The notes beneath the pieces are model-generated. The model did not search any database. It was not told where the DNA came from and worked only from the letters and a program-made list of their open reading frames with translations. This document shows positions 38,148-48,157 of a stretch of 64,000 nucleotides of DNA, piece by piece. Position 1 is the first letter of the stretch; each line of letters starts with the position of its first letter. A program made the position numbers and the translations under genes. The stretch is from Aliidiomarina minuta (GTDB taxonomy: Bacteria; Pseudomonadota; Gammaproteobacteria; Enterobacterales; Alteromonadaceae): NCBI RefSeq assembly GCF_003987145.1, contig NZ_PIPL01000001.1, forward strand, positions 1,612,001-1,676,000. Reading direction: 5' to 3'.

Positions 38148-39538
38148 GCAGCACGCCCCTGCTGATTATCGTCAGCCGCCATTTGCATCAGGGCCTCTAC
38201 GACCTGTTCCATACGCGCACTGCGCGAACCTTTCACCAGAATAGTCAGCTCTTCTTTTTCGTTCTGCATAATCGCAGACAGCGCTGCTAATAATTCACTG
38301 CGGTTATTAAAGTGCTGGCCGCCGTGGCCATTGAAAACCTGGCTGGCACTCTGACTTAAGACCCCCAGCGTGAACAGGTTATCAATAGCAACCTCGACAG
38401 CATGAGCGCCCACTTCTTCATGATAAGCGCGGGCATGAGCACCCAGCTCGCCCATGTCTCCCAACACCATCACCCGGTAGCCAGGAAAAGTTGCCAGTAC
38501 GTCCAGTGCCGCTTTCGCTGACGCTACGTTGGCATTATAAGTATCATCAATAATGCGTAACCCGGCGCCAGGCTCTTTTATATTCATGCGTCCTGGCACC
38601 GCGTTGAGCGCACCAAGGCCCTGAGCGATGTCTTTCAGAGACACACCTAACTCGATGCATAGAGACGCAGCAGCCAGAGCATTAGACACATTGTGCCGAC
38701 CCGGCAAAGGTAATTGCACCGCTACCGACTGACCGCCCGCACAAAGACTAAAGCGGACGCAGCCATGCTCGTCGGAGGTTATATCTTTAGCTCGTACATC
38801 AGCGTTCGCCGCTTCAGTGGAAAATACCCGGTGCTGGCGTTTTGCAAATTCACGCATCCAGTAATCATGAAAGTCTGAATCGGCATTGGTAATAATTACG
38901 CCGTCTTCAGAAAGGCCTTTAGCAATTTCTGTTTTTGCCCGGGCCACACCCCATATATCACCAAACCCTTCTACATGGGCTGGCGATACGTTATTAATCA
39001 AAGCAACATCCGGTTGCACCAGACCTGTGGTGTAGGCAATTTCACCGCGATGGTTCGCGCCCAGTTCAATAACCGCGTATTCATGTTGTTCAGTAAGATT
39101 GAGTAAGGTCAGAGGTACGCCAATATCATTGTTGAAGTTACCTTGTGTCGAGAGCACTTCGCCTTGCTGACGTAAAATAGTCGCGACCATTTCCTTCACT
39201 GTGGTTTTACCACTACTGCCCGTGATAGCGACTGTTTTCAACTTAAGTTTTGTTTTTACACCTCGCGCCAGCAAGCCCAACGCGTAACGTGTATCGGCAA
39301 CCATGATCTGAGCACATTCACACTGCAGAGGCCGACTGCTTATTACGGCGACAGCTCCGGCTGCTATAGCCTGATCCACATAATCGTGACCGTCGAAATT
39401 AGGCCCCCGGATAGCAATAAAAAGATCGCCAGACTGCACTTTACGGCTGTCGATAGTAACCCCGGATACATCCAGGTTCTCTCCTATCAACTGGCCATGC
39501 ACCTGTTCGGTGATCCAGTTCAAGTCAACTTTAATCAT
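38141..39538 (-). CDS. murF: UDP-MurNAc-tripeptide--D-alanyl-D-alanine ligase
   Basis: Adds the D-Ala-D-Ala dipeptide. ATP loop ITGSSGKTTVKE; DDTYNAN and GDMGELG are typical MurF phrases. The start is ATG 39536-39538, just after the murE stop, because MIKVDLNW matches homologues; a longer frame within murE is not supported. Length 465. Confidence 0.97.
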   Translation of the reverse strand: MIKVDLNWITEQVHGQLIGENLDVSGVTIDSRKVQSGDLFIAIRGPNFDGHDYVDQAIAAGAVAVISSRPLQCECAQIMVADTRYALGLLARGVKTKLKLKTVAITGSSGKTTVKEMVATILRQQGEVLSTQGNFNNDIGVPLTLLNLTEQHEYAVIELGANHRGEIAYTTGLVQPDVALINNVSPAHVEGFGDIWGVARAKTEIAKGLSEDGVIITNADSDFHDYWMREFAKRQHRVFSTEAANADVRAKDITSDEHGCVRFSLCAGGQSVAVQLPLPGRHNVSNALAAASLCIELGVSLKDIAQGLGALNAVPGRMNIKEPGAGLRIIDDTYNANVASAKAALDVLATFPGYRVMVLGDMGELGAHARAYHEEVGAHAVEVAIDNLFTLGVLSQSASQVFNGHGGQHFNNRSELLAALSAIMQNEKEELTILVKGSRSARMEQVVEALMQMAADDNQQGRAAC

Positions 39539-41000
39539 ACGCAGCGTCCCCCATAAACGCGGCAACCACAGCTCTTTCGTTATAATTTAATGTCTGTGTC
39601 CCTACTACCTGATAATCTTCATGGCCTTTACCAGCCATAACTATTACATCATCCGGACCGGCATTTTGCATGCTTTCCAGAACCGCCTCTTTTCGTCCCG
39701 GGCGTTGAATAATTCGTGCTTTGCCAGTTGCTCCGCTGACAATGTCCGCCATAATATCTAAGGCTGGTTCGGTACGCGGATTATCGTCCGTAACAACTAC
39801 TATATCAGCAAGCTGGCTGGCAACATTACCCATTTGTGGCCGCTTACCACGATCCCGATCACCCCCACAGCCAAATACACACCACAGGTTTCCCTTGCAG
39901 TGTCTTCTGGCAGCTTTTAATACCTGCTGCAGAGCATCCGGTGTATGGGCATAATCGACAATCACTAACGGCCCCTGGTTTTTACGGAACATTTCCATGC
40001 GCCCAGCCACGGCACGAACCTCAGCCATGGCTTCAGCGACCTGTTGCAGGCTGTATCCGGACACCAGTACTACCAATGCCGCTGCAAGCAAATTAGAGAC
40101 ATTAAAGTCGCCCAGTAAAATGCTGCGCACACTATGGCTATTACCCTGCCAATGCAACTCAAAGTCAGCGCCCGCCGCATGAAATTTCATATCCGAAGCA
40201 ACCAGTGTGTCTGGTTCACTTATAAGGTCAGAATTAAGACTAAAGCGATAATGATTATCTGCCTTAGTGTACCAACCGGAGACCAGCTTATCATCGGCGT
40301 TGAAAATGCGACAACGCGCCGGATAAGAAACAAAGAGATCACGCTTACTGGCCGCGTAAGAGTCCATCGACCCATGATAATCTAAATGATCGCGGCTTAC
40401 ATTGCTGGCGACTACGGCGTCAAAACTGAGCGCATTCACCCGGCCCTGCACCAACGCATGAGAAGATACTTCCATAGCCACTCGCTGCGCACCTTCTGCA
40501 GCCAGTGAGGCAAGGCGCTGCTGCACGGTACAGGCGTCTGGTGTGGTGTTTTTTTCTGCTAACAGCTGATTAATAAAACCACTCCCCAGCGTACCCATGA
40601 CTGCAGTTTTCTGGCCAACCTGAGCAAACAGTTGCGCCACCAGGTTAGTGATTGTGGTTTTACCGTTTGTTCCCGTTACACCAACCAGTTTTAACTGCTT
40701 ATCCGGGTGCTGATAAAAACGTCCGGCAATAGCAGATAACTGCTCTGGCAGTTCAGGAACAGAGACTACCGGAACAGCCCCTCTGAGGTCGACTTTAAAA
40801 GTGTTAGCTTGTTGTAAAACTGCGCTGGCGCCAGCTTCTAATGCTGAATTTATAAAGTTACGCCCATCCACCTGATAACCCTTTACCGCAATAAAACAAT
40901 CGCCAGGAGTAACCTGACGACTATCCAGTTTAAGTCCACTTATCTCAGTGTCTGGTAACTGACCGGTATAGACCGGCAACAGGGATGCTAAATTAGTCAT
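39531..41000 (-). CDS. murE: UDP-MurNAc-L-Ala-D-Glu--meso-diaminopimelate ligase
   Basis: Adds the third residue of the stem peptide. ATP loop GVTGTNGKTT; the phrase DNPRTEP marks the diaminopimelate-specific form, so the wall is of the Gram-negative type. Length 489 is normal. Its start overlaps the ftsI stop by eight bases. Confidence 0.98.
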   Translation of the reverse strand: MTNLASLLPVYTGQLPDTEISGLKLDSRQVTPGDCFIAVKGYQVDGRNFINSALEAGASAVLQQANTFKVDLRGAVPVVSVPELPEQLSAIAGRFYQHPDKQLKLVGVTGTNGKTTITNLVAQLFAQVGQKTAVMGTLGSGFINQLLAEKNTTPDACTVQQRLASLAAEGAQRVAMEVSSHALVQGRVNALSFDAVVASNVSRDHLDYHGSMDSYAASKRDLFVSYPARCRIFNADDKLVSGWYTKADNHYRFSLNSDLISEPDTLVASDMKFHAAGADFELHWQGNSHSVRSILLGDFNVSNLLAAALVVLVSGYSLQQVAEAMAEVRAVAGRMEMFRKNQGPLVIVDYAHTPDALQQVLKAARRHCKGNLWCVFGCGGDRDRGKRPQMGNVASQLADIVVVTDDNPRTEPALDIMADIVSGATGKARIIQRPGRKEAVLESMQNAGPDDVIVMAGKGHEDYQVVGTQTLNYNERAVVAAFMGDAAYD

Positions 41001-42729
41001 AAGTCCCCCGGAAACCTGCAGCTCGCAGTTCTGTTGGTTCTATATTGTCAGGGGGTACGTTAAGCACCCGCATAGCGCCTTCGGCAATAGTTGAGAACAA
41101 TGGGGCGGCAACGGTACCGCCATGATAACTATCACCGTCTGGTTCGTTGATCATCACTGCAATAGCAATGCGCGGGTTGCTGACCGGGAGGACACCGGCA
41201 AATAAACCTACATATTCGTCGCCGTAACCACCTGGAACCGCTTTTCGTGTAGTACCTGTTTTACCGGCAACCCGATATCCGCGAACTCTTGCCCGCGTAC
41301 CCGTACCACCTTCTTCAACCACAGCCTCCATCATTTGCAGCACTTCCTTAGTGAGACCCTCAGGAAATACCTGGCGCCCTTCATGAGGCTGCTCCAGAGC
41401 CAGAACACTTAGTGGTCGCTGAATACCGCCATTGCCTAAAATGGCATACATCTGCGCCAGCTGTAAGGTAGTAGTACCTAATCCATAACCATAAGAAAAT
41501 GCTGCTATTTCATGATCAGACCAGCGATTTCTATGTTGCATCTGACCCATGCTTTCGCCAATCAGGTTGACCCCGGTATCAGTACCGAATCCAGCGCCCG
41601 CATAAACGGATAACATACCTTCCAGGTCCAACGACAAGGCCAGTTTACTGGTACCCACGTTACTCGACTGAGACAAAATTTCGCGTGGGGTCAATTCGCC
41701 TAAGTTACGCAAATCCTGCACCCGGCGTCCACCGATACGTAACCAACCCGGGCTGGTATCTATAATACTGTCATGCTCAATTACGCCCTGCTGCAAGGCT
41801 TCCAGTATAATTAATGGTTTTACCGTAGAGCCTGGTTCAAAAGTATCGCTGATCGCCCGGTTGCGCATTTGATGAGGTTTCATCGCCAAACGGTTATTCG
41901 GGTTATAAGAAGGGCTGTTAACCATAGCCAGTACTTCACCGGTATGCACATCCAGCACTACCACAGAACCAGAACTGGCTCCATGATAACCAACCATGCG
42001 CTTCAGTTCGCGATGGGCCAGCGACTGAATACGTTGATCAATACTAAGTTTTATATTCTGCGGATATTCTGCCTGCAGAGTTTCAAGTTCTTCAATAACA
42101 CGGCCCTGGCCGTCTTTTCGATAACGACGCTGTCCAGGTGTACCTGTCAGCACACCATCATAAACAGCTTCGACACCGTCCAGCCCCTGACCATCAATAT
42201 TAGTGACGCCAACCAGGTGAGAAGCGATTTCACCCGTTGGATAAAAGCGCCGGGATTCATTTTTAAGATGGACACCGGGGATACCCAACTGGCGCACATA
42301 GTCCGCAACCGCTGGGGTTACCATGCGCTTCAGGTAGACAAAGCGACGTGAAGGGTCAGCCACCCGTCCCCGCAAGTCCTCGACCGGCATATTAAATACT
42401 TCAGCCAATGCCTGCCAGCGTCGCTTGTCAGACAAACCGTCGCGCTCATGCATACGCATAGGATCGGCCCAGACAGTCTGTACCGGTACACTCACCGCTA
42501 GCTCAGCACCATTACGATCGGTGATATTGCCGCGCTGAACTTCATCATGAGCGACTCGCACGGAACGCAGATCCCCTTCGTGACGCAAGCGGTCCGGTTC
42601 TATTACCTGAATAAATGCAGCACGTGCAACCAGCGCGAAAAATACCAGTACGATGCCGCCCAGCAGGGTGTAAAAACGCCACTGAATAGGTTCAGGTCTT
42701 AAAATGCGTTGATTGCGTTTTATCGCCAT
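40993..42729 (-). CDS. ftsI: Septal transpeptidase FtsI (PBP3)
   Basis: Class B penicillin-binding protein of the divisome. One membrane segment at about 17-38, pedestal domain, then transpeptidase domain with STVK (active-site serine), SSN in SQSSNVG, and KTG in AGKTGTTRK. Length 578 matches E. coli FtsI. It overlaps the ftsL end by ten bases. Confidence 0.98.
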   Translation of the reverse strand: MAIKRNQRILRPEPIQWRFYTLLGGIVLVFFALVARAAFIQVIEPDRLRHEGDLRSVRVAHDEVQRGNITDRNGAELAVSVPVQTVWADPMRMHERDGLSDKRRWQALAEVFNMPVEDLRGRVADPSRRFVYLKRMVTPAVADYVRQLGIPGVHLKNESRRFYPTGEIASHLVGVTNIDGQGLDGVEAVYDGVLTGTPGQRRYRKDGQGRVIEELETLQAEYPQNIKLSIDQRIQSLAHRELKRMVGYHGASSGSVVVLDVHTGEVLAMVNSPSYNPNNRLAMKPHQMRNRAISDTFEPGSTVKPLIILEALQQGVIEHDSIIDTSPGWLRIGGRRVQDLRNLGELTPREILSQSSNVGTSKLALSLDLEGMLSVYAGAGFGTDTGVNLIGESMGQMQHRNRWSDHEIAAFSYGYGLGTTTLQLAQMYAILGNGGIQRPLSVLALEQPHEGRQVFPEGLTKEVLQMMEAVVEEGGTGTRARVRGYRVAGKTGTTRKAVPGGYGDEYVGLFAGVLPVSNPRIAIAVMINEPDGDSYHGGTVAAPLFSTIAEGAMRVLNVPPDNIEPTELRAAGFRGTYD

Positions 42730-43037
42730 GGCACCAGTACCTCCTGTTCTTCACCCGGACGCTGCATGTTCAGGTCGCGGGTGGCCAGGTGTTCGATACG
42801 GCTATGCTCTGCCAACGAGCTTTGTTCAATTACTAAATGACGCCATTCAACATCCAGTTCGTCCCGCGCCTGCAACAAGGTCTCGCGCTCTGCTATCAGT
42901 TCACGATTCGCATGGGTCAGGTAAATCACCGCCAGGCTACTTATTAGTACCAGCAAGGCCCAAAAGAGGAGCCCGCGAAAACGTACCAGGTCCTGGTAGA
43001 TGACACGCAATAAGCTGGAATGCTGAATGGCGCTCAT
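42720..43037 (-). CDS. ftsL: Cell division protein FtsL
   Basis: Small bitopic protein (105 residues) of the FtsQLB complex: short cytoplasmic N-terminus, membrane segment about 20-41, periplasmic coiled coil with regular leucines. Starts with an ATGA overlap at the rsmH stop. Sequence conservation in this family is low; position and topology support the call. Confidence 0.92.
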   Translation of the reverse strand: MSAIQHSSLLRVIYQDLVRFRGLLFWALLVLISSLAVIYLTHANRELIAERETLLQARDELDVEWRHLVIEQSSLAEHSRIEHLATRDLNMQRPGEEQEVLVPWR

Positions 43038-43975
43038 GGCAAACGCTCCGCTATCCGTAGTACCGAACTTCGCGAGCGTGGGTTACGCTGCACTTCGCCT
43101 TTTCCAGGTTTAATCGCACGGCTCAAAGGCTTTAAGGTGCAGTCTTTTAGGCGCTCTTCTTCAGTTACCGGTAACCCCGCCGGTGGTTGGGCGCCTTCAC
43201 TTTCTTTGCGAATAAAACGTTTTACCAGACGATCTTCAAGACTGTGGAAACTAATCACCGCCAAACGGCCGCCGGGAACAAGAATGCCCACTGCAGCCTG
43301 TAACGCTGCTTCCGCTTCTTCCAGCTCCTGATTGACATGAATACGAATGGCCTGAAAAACCCGGGTTGCAGGGTGCTTATGTTTTTCTTTAACGGGGCTA
43401 ACCCGGGCTATCATGCCCGCGAGTTGAGCTGTGCGCGTAAATGGGTTGTCTTTACGATCATGCTCGATCGCACGCGCAATTCGCCGTGCATAACGTTCTT
43501 CACCGTAATGTTTAAATACATACACCATGTCATCCATGGAGGCTGTATTAATCCATTCGCTGGCAGATATGCCCTGCTCAGGGTTCATGCGCATGTCCAA
43601 AGGACCATCGCGCATAAAACTAAAGCCACGTTCTGCGTCGTCCAGCTGTGGGGAGGAGACGCCAAGATCAAATAATATTCCGTCAACCTGGCCGGTCAAT
43701 TGTTCGCGTTGCGCGACTTCAGCCAGGGTGGAGAAAGGAGCTTGTATGAAACGAAAATGAGGGTTGTCGGCCAGTTCAGACGCAGCCTGAGCGGCCCGGG
43801 GGTCACGATCAAAGGAATATAAACGCCCGCCTGCCCCCAACTGGGACAAAATGGCACGACTGTGCCCACCACGACCAAATGTCGCGTCTATGTAGGTTCC
43901 GTCCGGTCGAATTGCTAAGGCCTCAATCGACTCTTCTAGCAACACCGGAACATGTTGTGCTGGCGTTGTTGTCAT
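43034..43975 (-). CDS. rsmH: 16S rRNA (cytosine1402-N4)-methyltransferase
   Basis: SAM-dependent enzyme that methylates C1402 of 16S rRNA, also called MraW. The cofactor loop is DATFGRGGHS, with FDLGVSSPQLD and ISFHSLEDR further on. Length 313 is normal. Its start shares one base with the mraZ stop (TAATG). Confidence 0.98.
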   Translation of the reverse strand: MTTTPAQHVPVLLEESIEALAIRPDGTYIDATFGRGGHSRAILSQLGAGGRLYSFDRDPRAAQAASELADNPHFRFIQAPFSTLAEVAQREQLTGQVDGILFDLGVSSPQLDDAERGFSFMRDGPLDMRMNPEQGISASEWINTASMDDMVYVFKHYGEERYARRIARAIEHDRKDNPFTRTAQLAGMIARVSPVKEKHKHPATRVFQAIRIHVNQELEEAEAALQAAVGILVPGGRLAVISFHSLEDRLVKRFIRKESEGAQPPAGLPVTEEERLKDCTLKPLSRAIKPGKGEVQRNPRSRSSVLRIAERLP

Positions 43976-44433
43976 TATAATGAGAAGTCTTGTAGTCGTT
44001 CAGTTTGCGCAGAATCGCCAGCCTGCTCTGCTTCAATGTCTTGCGCAATTTGTTCGTACCAGGTTTCTTCGTCCCAGATTTCGAACTTGTTGAGCTGACC
44101 TATGAGCATCACTTTCTTGCTTAAGCTGGCGTGATTCCGCAAAGTTGTCGCTAATAAGACGCGACCGTTTTTGTCCATATCGCAATCATCGGCATGGCCC
44201 AGGACCAGGCGTTGCAGACGTCTTTCTGCAGGAACAAAGCTGGATAAACCTGACAACCGTTTCTCAACTACTTTCCAGTCCGGCATCGCATAGAGCAATA
44301 AACACGGCTGCTTTGAGTCTATGGTGCAAACCATTTTACCTTCCGCATCGGCAAGCAAAAGGCTACGATACTTGCTCGGTATCGCAATTCGTCCTTTATC
44401 GTCCAGGCTGAGCGTTGTTGCACCACGAAACAT
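43975..44433 (-). CDS. mraZ: Transcriptional regulator MraZ
   Basis: AbrB-like DNA-binding protein at the head of the division cluster; represses its own operon in E. coli. Two copies of the SpoVT/AbrB-like motif are seen, DDKGRIAIPSKYR and DKNGRVLLATTLR. Length 152 is normal. Three matching repeats lie upstream. Confidence 0.97.
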   Translation of the reverse strand: MFRGATTLSLDDKGRIAIPSKYRSLLLADAEGKMVCTIDSKQPCLLLYAMPDWKVVEKRLSGLSSFVPAERRLQRLVLGHADDCDMDKNGRVLLATTLRNHASLSKKVMLIGQLNKFEIWDEETWYEQIAQDIEAEQAGDSAQTERLQDFSL

Positions 44434-44458
44434 GATCGTCTCCGGGATCTAATTAGAT

Positions 44459-44482
44459 CCACTTCTCTCCACTTTTCCCCAC
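44459..44482 (-). promoter_or_regulatory. MraZ box, three GTGG repeats
   Basis: On the minus strand GTGG occurs at 44479-44482, 44469-44472 and 44459-44462, exactly ten bases apart (GTGGGGAAAA, GTGGAGAGAA, GTGGATC). MraZ is known to bind direct repeats of TGGGN with five-base spacers between its promoter and gene; these lie just after the -10 element. Confidence 0.75.
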
Positions 44483-44490
44483 AGTACTAC

Positions 44491-44520
44491 AGTCTAGGTC
44501 TCTGAGATCACTTGTGTCAA
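44491..44520 (-). promoter_or_regulatory. Promoter of the division cluster (Pmra)
   Basis: TTGACA and TAGACT with an 18-base spacer on the minus strand, about 60 bases upstream of mraZ and immediately upstream of the GTGG repeats. Confidence 0.7.
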
Positions 44521-44588
44521 GCAAAAAGCGACCAGCTAAACCCTGCCCTTACCTTATTTTTACGGGGCTTGAGCAAGTTCTTATAAAA

Positions 44589-44608
44589 GTGGGGGACTGT
44601 GGGAGAGA
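44589..44608 (+). promoter_or_regulatory. Second MraZ-box-like repeat pair
   Basis: GTGGGGGACT followed by GTGGGAGAGA, two units ten bases apart on the plus strand, about 80 bases before the GGDEF/EAL gene. Same pattern as the mraZ operator, in the opposite orientation. Confidence 0.45.
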
Positions 44609-44689
44609 ACTATTGTTAACAATCTTGCTTGATTTACCTGTATTCATACTCGACTATGAGTAAACAATATCATTGCGTAAGCGACGTCG

Positions 44690-46834
44690 ATGCCGAAAAT
44701 ATCTCGCCATATAAAGATTCCTTTGCTGGTCAGTGGCGTCTTTTTATCTCTCATGTTCATAGTGACTTTTTTGATCCAGGCCGAGCGGGATCGTGTCGCC
44801 GAGTCCAGTCGCTTTACCGCATTACAGCAAGTCACCACCATAAGTGCCCGCCTGGAAGGTTTACTCAATGCCAACCTGATCGCCATGCGTGGTCTGCAAG
44901 CCGAATTTCTGATTGCTGAAGAAGTACATAATGAGCGCTTTGCCCGACTCACATCGGAGCTGCTTGATCAGGATCTACATACCATGCATGTAGCGATCGC
45001 CCCTGACCTGGTTATTTCGCATGTTTACCCGCTAGAGGATAACGAATCCATCATAGGTACTGATTACCGGAATATTCCCGATCAATACCAGTCTGTATCC
45101 GAAGCCATGCAGAACCAACGCATTGTTATCAACGGTCCGCTGGATTTAATGCAGGGAGGCAATGCGCTGATCGCGAGAATCCCAGTGATCAGAAACGACG
45201 GTTCCGAGTGGGGCGTTATTTCGCAGGTTATTGATTACCAACGTCTGTTACAGGATGCTGGTTTTACTCGGGCAAATGATCTGCAACTGGCGCTGCGACG
45301 CTACGATGAACGCGTTGATAGCAGTATCACTATAGCGGGTGCAGAAGAAGTCTGGCAGAAGGATCATCTGGTGGTCGACCTGGATCTACCTTCAGGAAGC
45401 TGGCAACTAGCTGCGATTCCAGCATCCGGCCAATGGGTAAGCGGGCAATCAGCCTATGCAACCGCCTGGCTATCAGGCTTTATTGTAGCGGTAGTACTCA
45501 GCTGGCTGGTTGCCAGCCTGCTCAATAGCCATCGTCGCCTGGCAAGGGCGTTCGCAACCATTAGTCATCAGGCAAGATTTGACCCGTTGACCCAGCTAGT
45601 GAACCGCAATTATTTTCGTCAATTACTGGATGCCCACATTGCCTCCTGTAAAAGGCGTGAAGCTCGCTTTGCCATGCTATTCATTGATTTAGACCACTTT
45701 AAAGAAGTCAATGATAGCCTGGGTCACGACGCTGGCGACCAGCTTCTGCAGTCTGTCGCCGAAGTATTAGGTGTTAATACCCGTGTTGATGACCTTATTG
45801 CCCGACTGGGTGGCGATGAATTCGTGGTTCTGCTCAAGGATATAGACCACCCGGCCACAGCAGAACTATTAGCTGACAAGCTGCTGGAAAGTCTTATGCA
45901 ACCATTGCAGCTAAAAGAGCAAGAGATCACAACAGAAGCCAGCATTGGTATCGCTATGTTTCCCGAAGATGGCCGCTATGCTGCTGATCTCCTAAAACAT
46001 GCTGATTTAGCCATGTATGCTTCGAAAAAAGCCGGGCGCGGTACTATTTCATTTTTCAGTGAGCAGATGCGAAAACAGGCAAATAGCAATCTGACCCTGC
46101 ATCACGCCATGCAGGTGGGTTTGCAACAGGGGCAGTTTTATCTGGTATACCAGCCAATTATAGAAGCCAGCAGCGGAGAATGCCGTCATGTCGAAGCATT
46201 AATGCGTTGGCAACACCCTGAGCGCGAACTTATCAGCCCAGTTGAATTTATTCCGGTTGCTGAGCGTAGTGGCCTGATTCGGCAATTAGGGGAATTCGCC
46301 CTGCAGCAAAGTTGCAGCGACTTAGACTGGTTTCAACGGCAGGAATTGTCTTTGCATATTTCAATTAACCGTTCGTCAAAAGAGTTTCACGATGAAAAAG
46401 TAGTCAAACAATGGCTGGATATTATTCATCAGCACGGCCAGCAACCCGGTTCTTTAACGATGGAGATCACTGAGTCCGTATTAATGCCGGATCGAGAGCG
46501 CCAACATCATATTCTGCGTCAGCTACATACCGCAGGCATCACCTTCGCCATTGATGACTTTGGCACCGGTTATTCATCAGTTAACTATTTACGCCAGTTT
46601 CCTATTCAAACGTTAAAAATAGACCGCAGCTTCATTGATGAATTAACTATGGTTGCCGCGCTGGTACAAATGGCCAAAGCTTTGAACTTAATCACTATCG
46701 CGGAAGGAGTTGAAACTGCGACTCAGGCTCAGCAGCTACGCGAACTGGGTGTGGATTATCTGCAGGGATTCTACTTCAGTAAACCTCTGCGAAAAGAAGA
46801 CATGGTGAAATTCATTCATGCCCGTAAAAAAGGT

Positions 46835-46849
<15 letters not shown>
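44690..46849 (+). CDS. Membrane CHASE-GGDEF-EAL cyclic di-GMP enzyme
   Basis: A 719-residue protein that should make and/or degrade cyclic di-GMP. Order: membrane segment (about 9-29), periplasmic CHASE-type sensor (about 40-240), second membrane segment (about 262-284), GGDEF domain with intact LGGDEF near residue 375 and an inhibitory RVDD five residues before it, and an EAL domain with VEALMRW near residue 500, DDFGTGYSS and the closing GVDYLQGFYFSKP. Both catalytic signatures are intact, so it may be bifunctional. It is divergent from mraZ, and its last five codons overlap the 3' end of the RNase P RNA gene on the opposite strand. Confidence 0.92.
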
Positions 46850-47198
<349 letters not shown>

Positions 47199-47205
47199 GG
47201 CGGCT

Positions 47206-47233
47206 ATTGTACGCGGCGGTAGTAAGCAGTCAA
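47206..47233 (-). promoter_or_regulatory. Promoter of rnpB
   Basis: TTGACT and TACAAT with a 16-base spacer on the minus strand, ending eight bases before the P1 helix, in the short gap after the rsmI stop codon. Confidence 0.8.
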
Positions 47234-47234
47234 T

Positions 47235-48083
47235 CTATTCCTCATCCGAATTCCAGGTCAGTGCCAATTGATAAAGTTTATTTTTACGCAAGCCATAATG
47301 AGTGGCGACCAGAGCGGCCGCTTTTTTCACTGGCAAGTGTTCGGACAACTCTTTTAATAGTTGTGCCGCGGCTGTAGGTATAGCGTCTGGATCCACCTCA
47401 AAACCTTTGATCATCAGCACGATTTCGCCACGCTGTTGATTGCTGTCAGTTTCGACTTTTGCAATCACTTCACTCACAGGCCCACTTAAGAAGGTTTCAA
47501 ACTGCTTGGTCAATTCGCGGGCAATGACAACTTCACGCTCTGCGCCCATGACCGCCTGAATCGATTTCAGGCTATCCAGCACACGACGTGGTGACTCATA
47601 TAACAAAATGGTGCCTGTTTCATTCTGCAAAGCCCGTAAAAAAGTTTCCCGGGCGCTGTTTTTAGCCGGTGAAAAACCCGCGAACAGAAACCTGTCTGTC
47701 GGTAACCCAGCGGCCGACAATGCCGCAATAGCAGCACAGGGTCCTGGCAAAGGTACCACTTGCGCCCCCTCTTCACGACAGGCGCGAACCAACGGAAATC
47801 CGGGATCGCTGATAAGCGGGGTGCCGGCGTCACTAATTAACGCAATCTTTTCACCTGCCTTTAATAGCTTCAGAATATACTCAATGCGCTGTCTTTCATT
47901 ATGCTCATGCAACGCACTCAACGGCTTCTGAATGCCGTGATGTTGCAGCAATCCCTGGCTATGTCGGGTATCTTCGGCGACAATTCGATCAACGGACTGC
48001 AGCACTTCGATAGCGCGCAAAGTAATGTCAGCGAGATTTCCAATCGGAGTTGGAACAATATAAAGCGTGCCAGCTTGCAGCAT
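47235..48083 (-). CDS. rsmI: 16S rRNA (cytidine1402-2'-O)-methyltransferase
   Basis: SAM-dependent tetrapyrrole-methylase-fold enzyme that 2'-O-methylates C1402 of 16S rRNA, the same base that RsmH modifies. Signature phrases YIVPTPIGNLADIT, ISDAGTPLISDPG and LLYESPRR are present. Length 282 is normal. It is divergent from lpoA, the usual arrangement, and sits just upstream of rnpB. Confidence 0.97.
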   Translation of the reverse strand: MLQAGTLYIVPTPIGNLADITLRAIEVLQSVDRIVAEDTRHSQGLLQHHGIQKPLSALHEHNERQRIEYILKLLKAGEKIALISDAGTPLISDPGFPLVRACREEGAQVVPLPGPCAAIAALSAAGLPTDRFLFAGFSPAKNSARETFLRALQNETGTILLYESPRRVLDSLKSIQAVMGAEREVVIARELTKQFETFLSGPVSEVIAKVETDSNQQRGEIVLMIKGFEVDPDAIPTAAAQLLKELSEHLPVKKAAALVATHYGLRKNKLYQLALTWNSDEE

Positions 48084-48097
48084 AATTTGACCTTAGA

Positions 48098-48126
48098 TTG
48101 TGTCCCCGCCTTCTGGCGTTTATAGT
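48098..48126 (+). promoter_or_regulatory. Promoter of lpoA operon
   Basis: TTGTGT and TATAGT with a 17-base spacer, 31 bases before the chosen lpoA start. Confidence 0.6.
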
Positions 48127-48157
48127 ATGGACACGTAGATTAAGCAGAGTGTTTATT

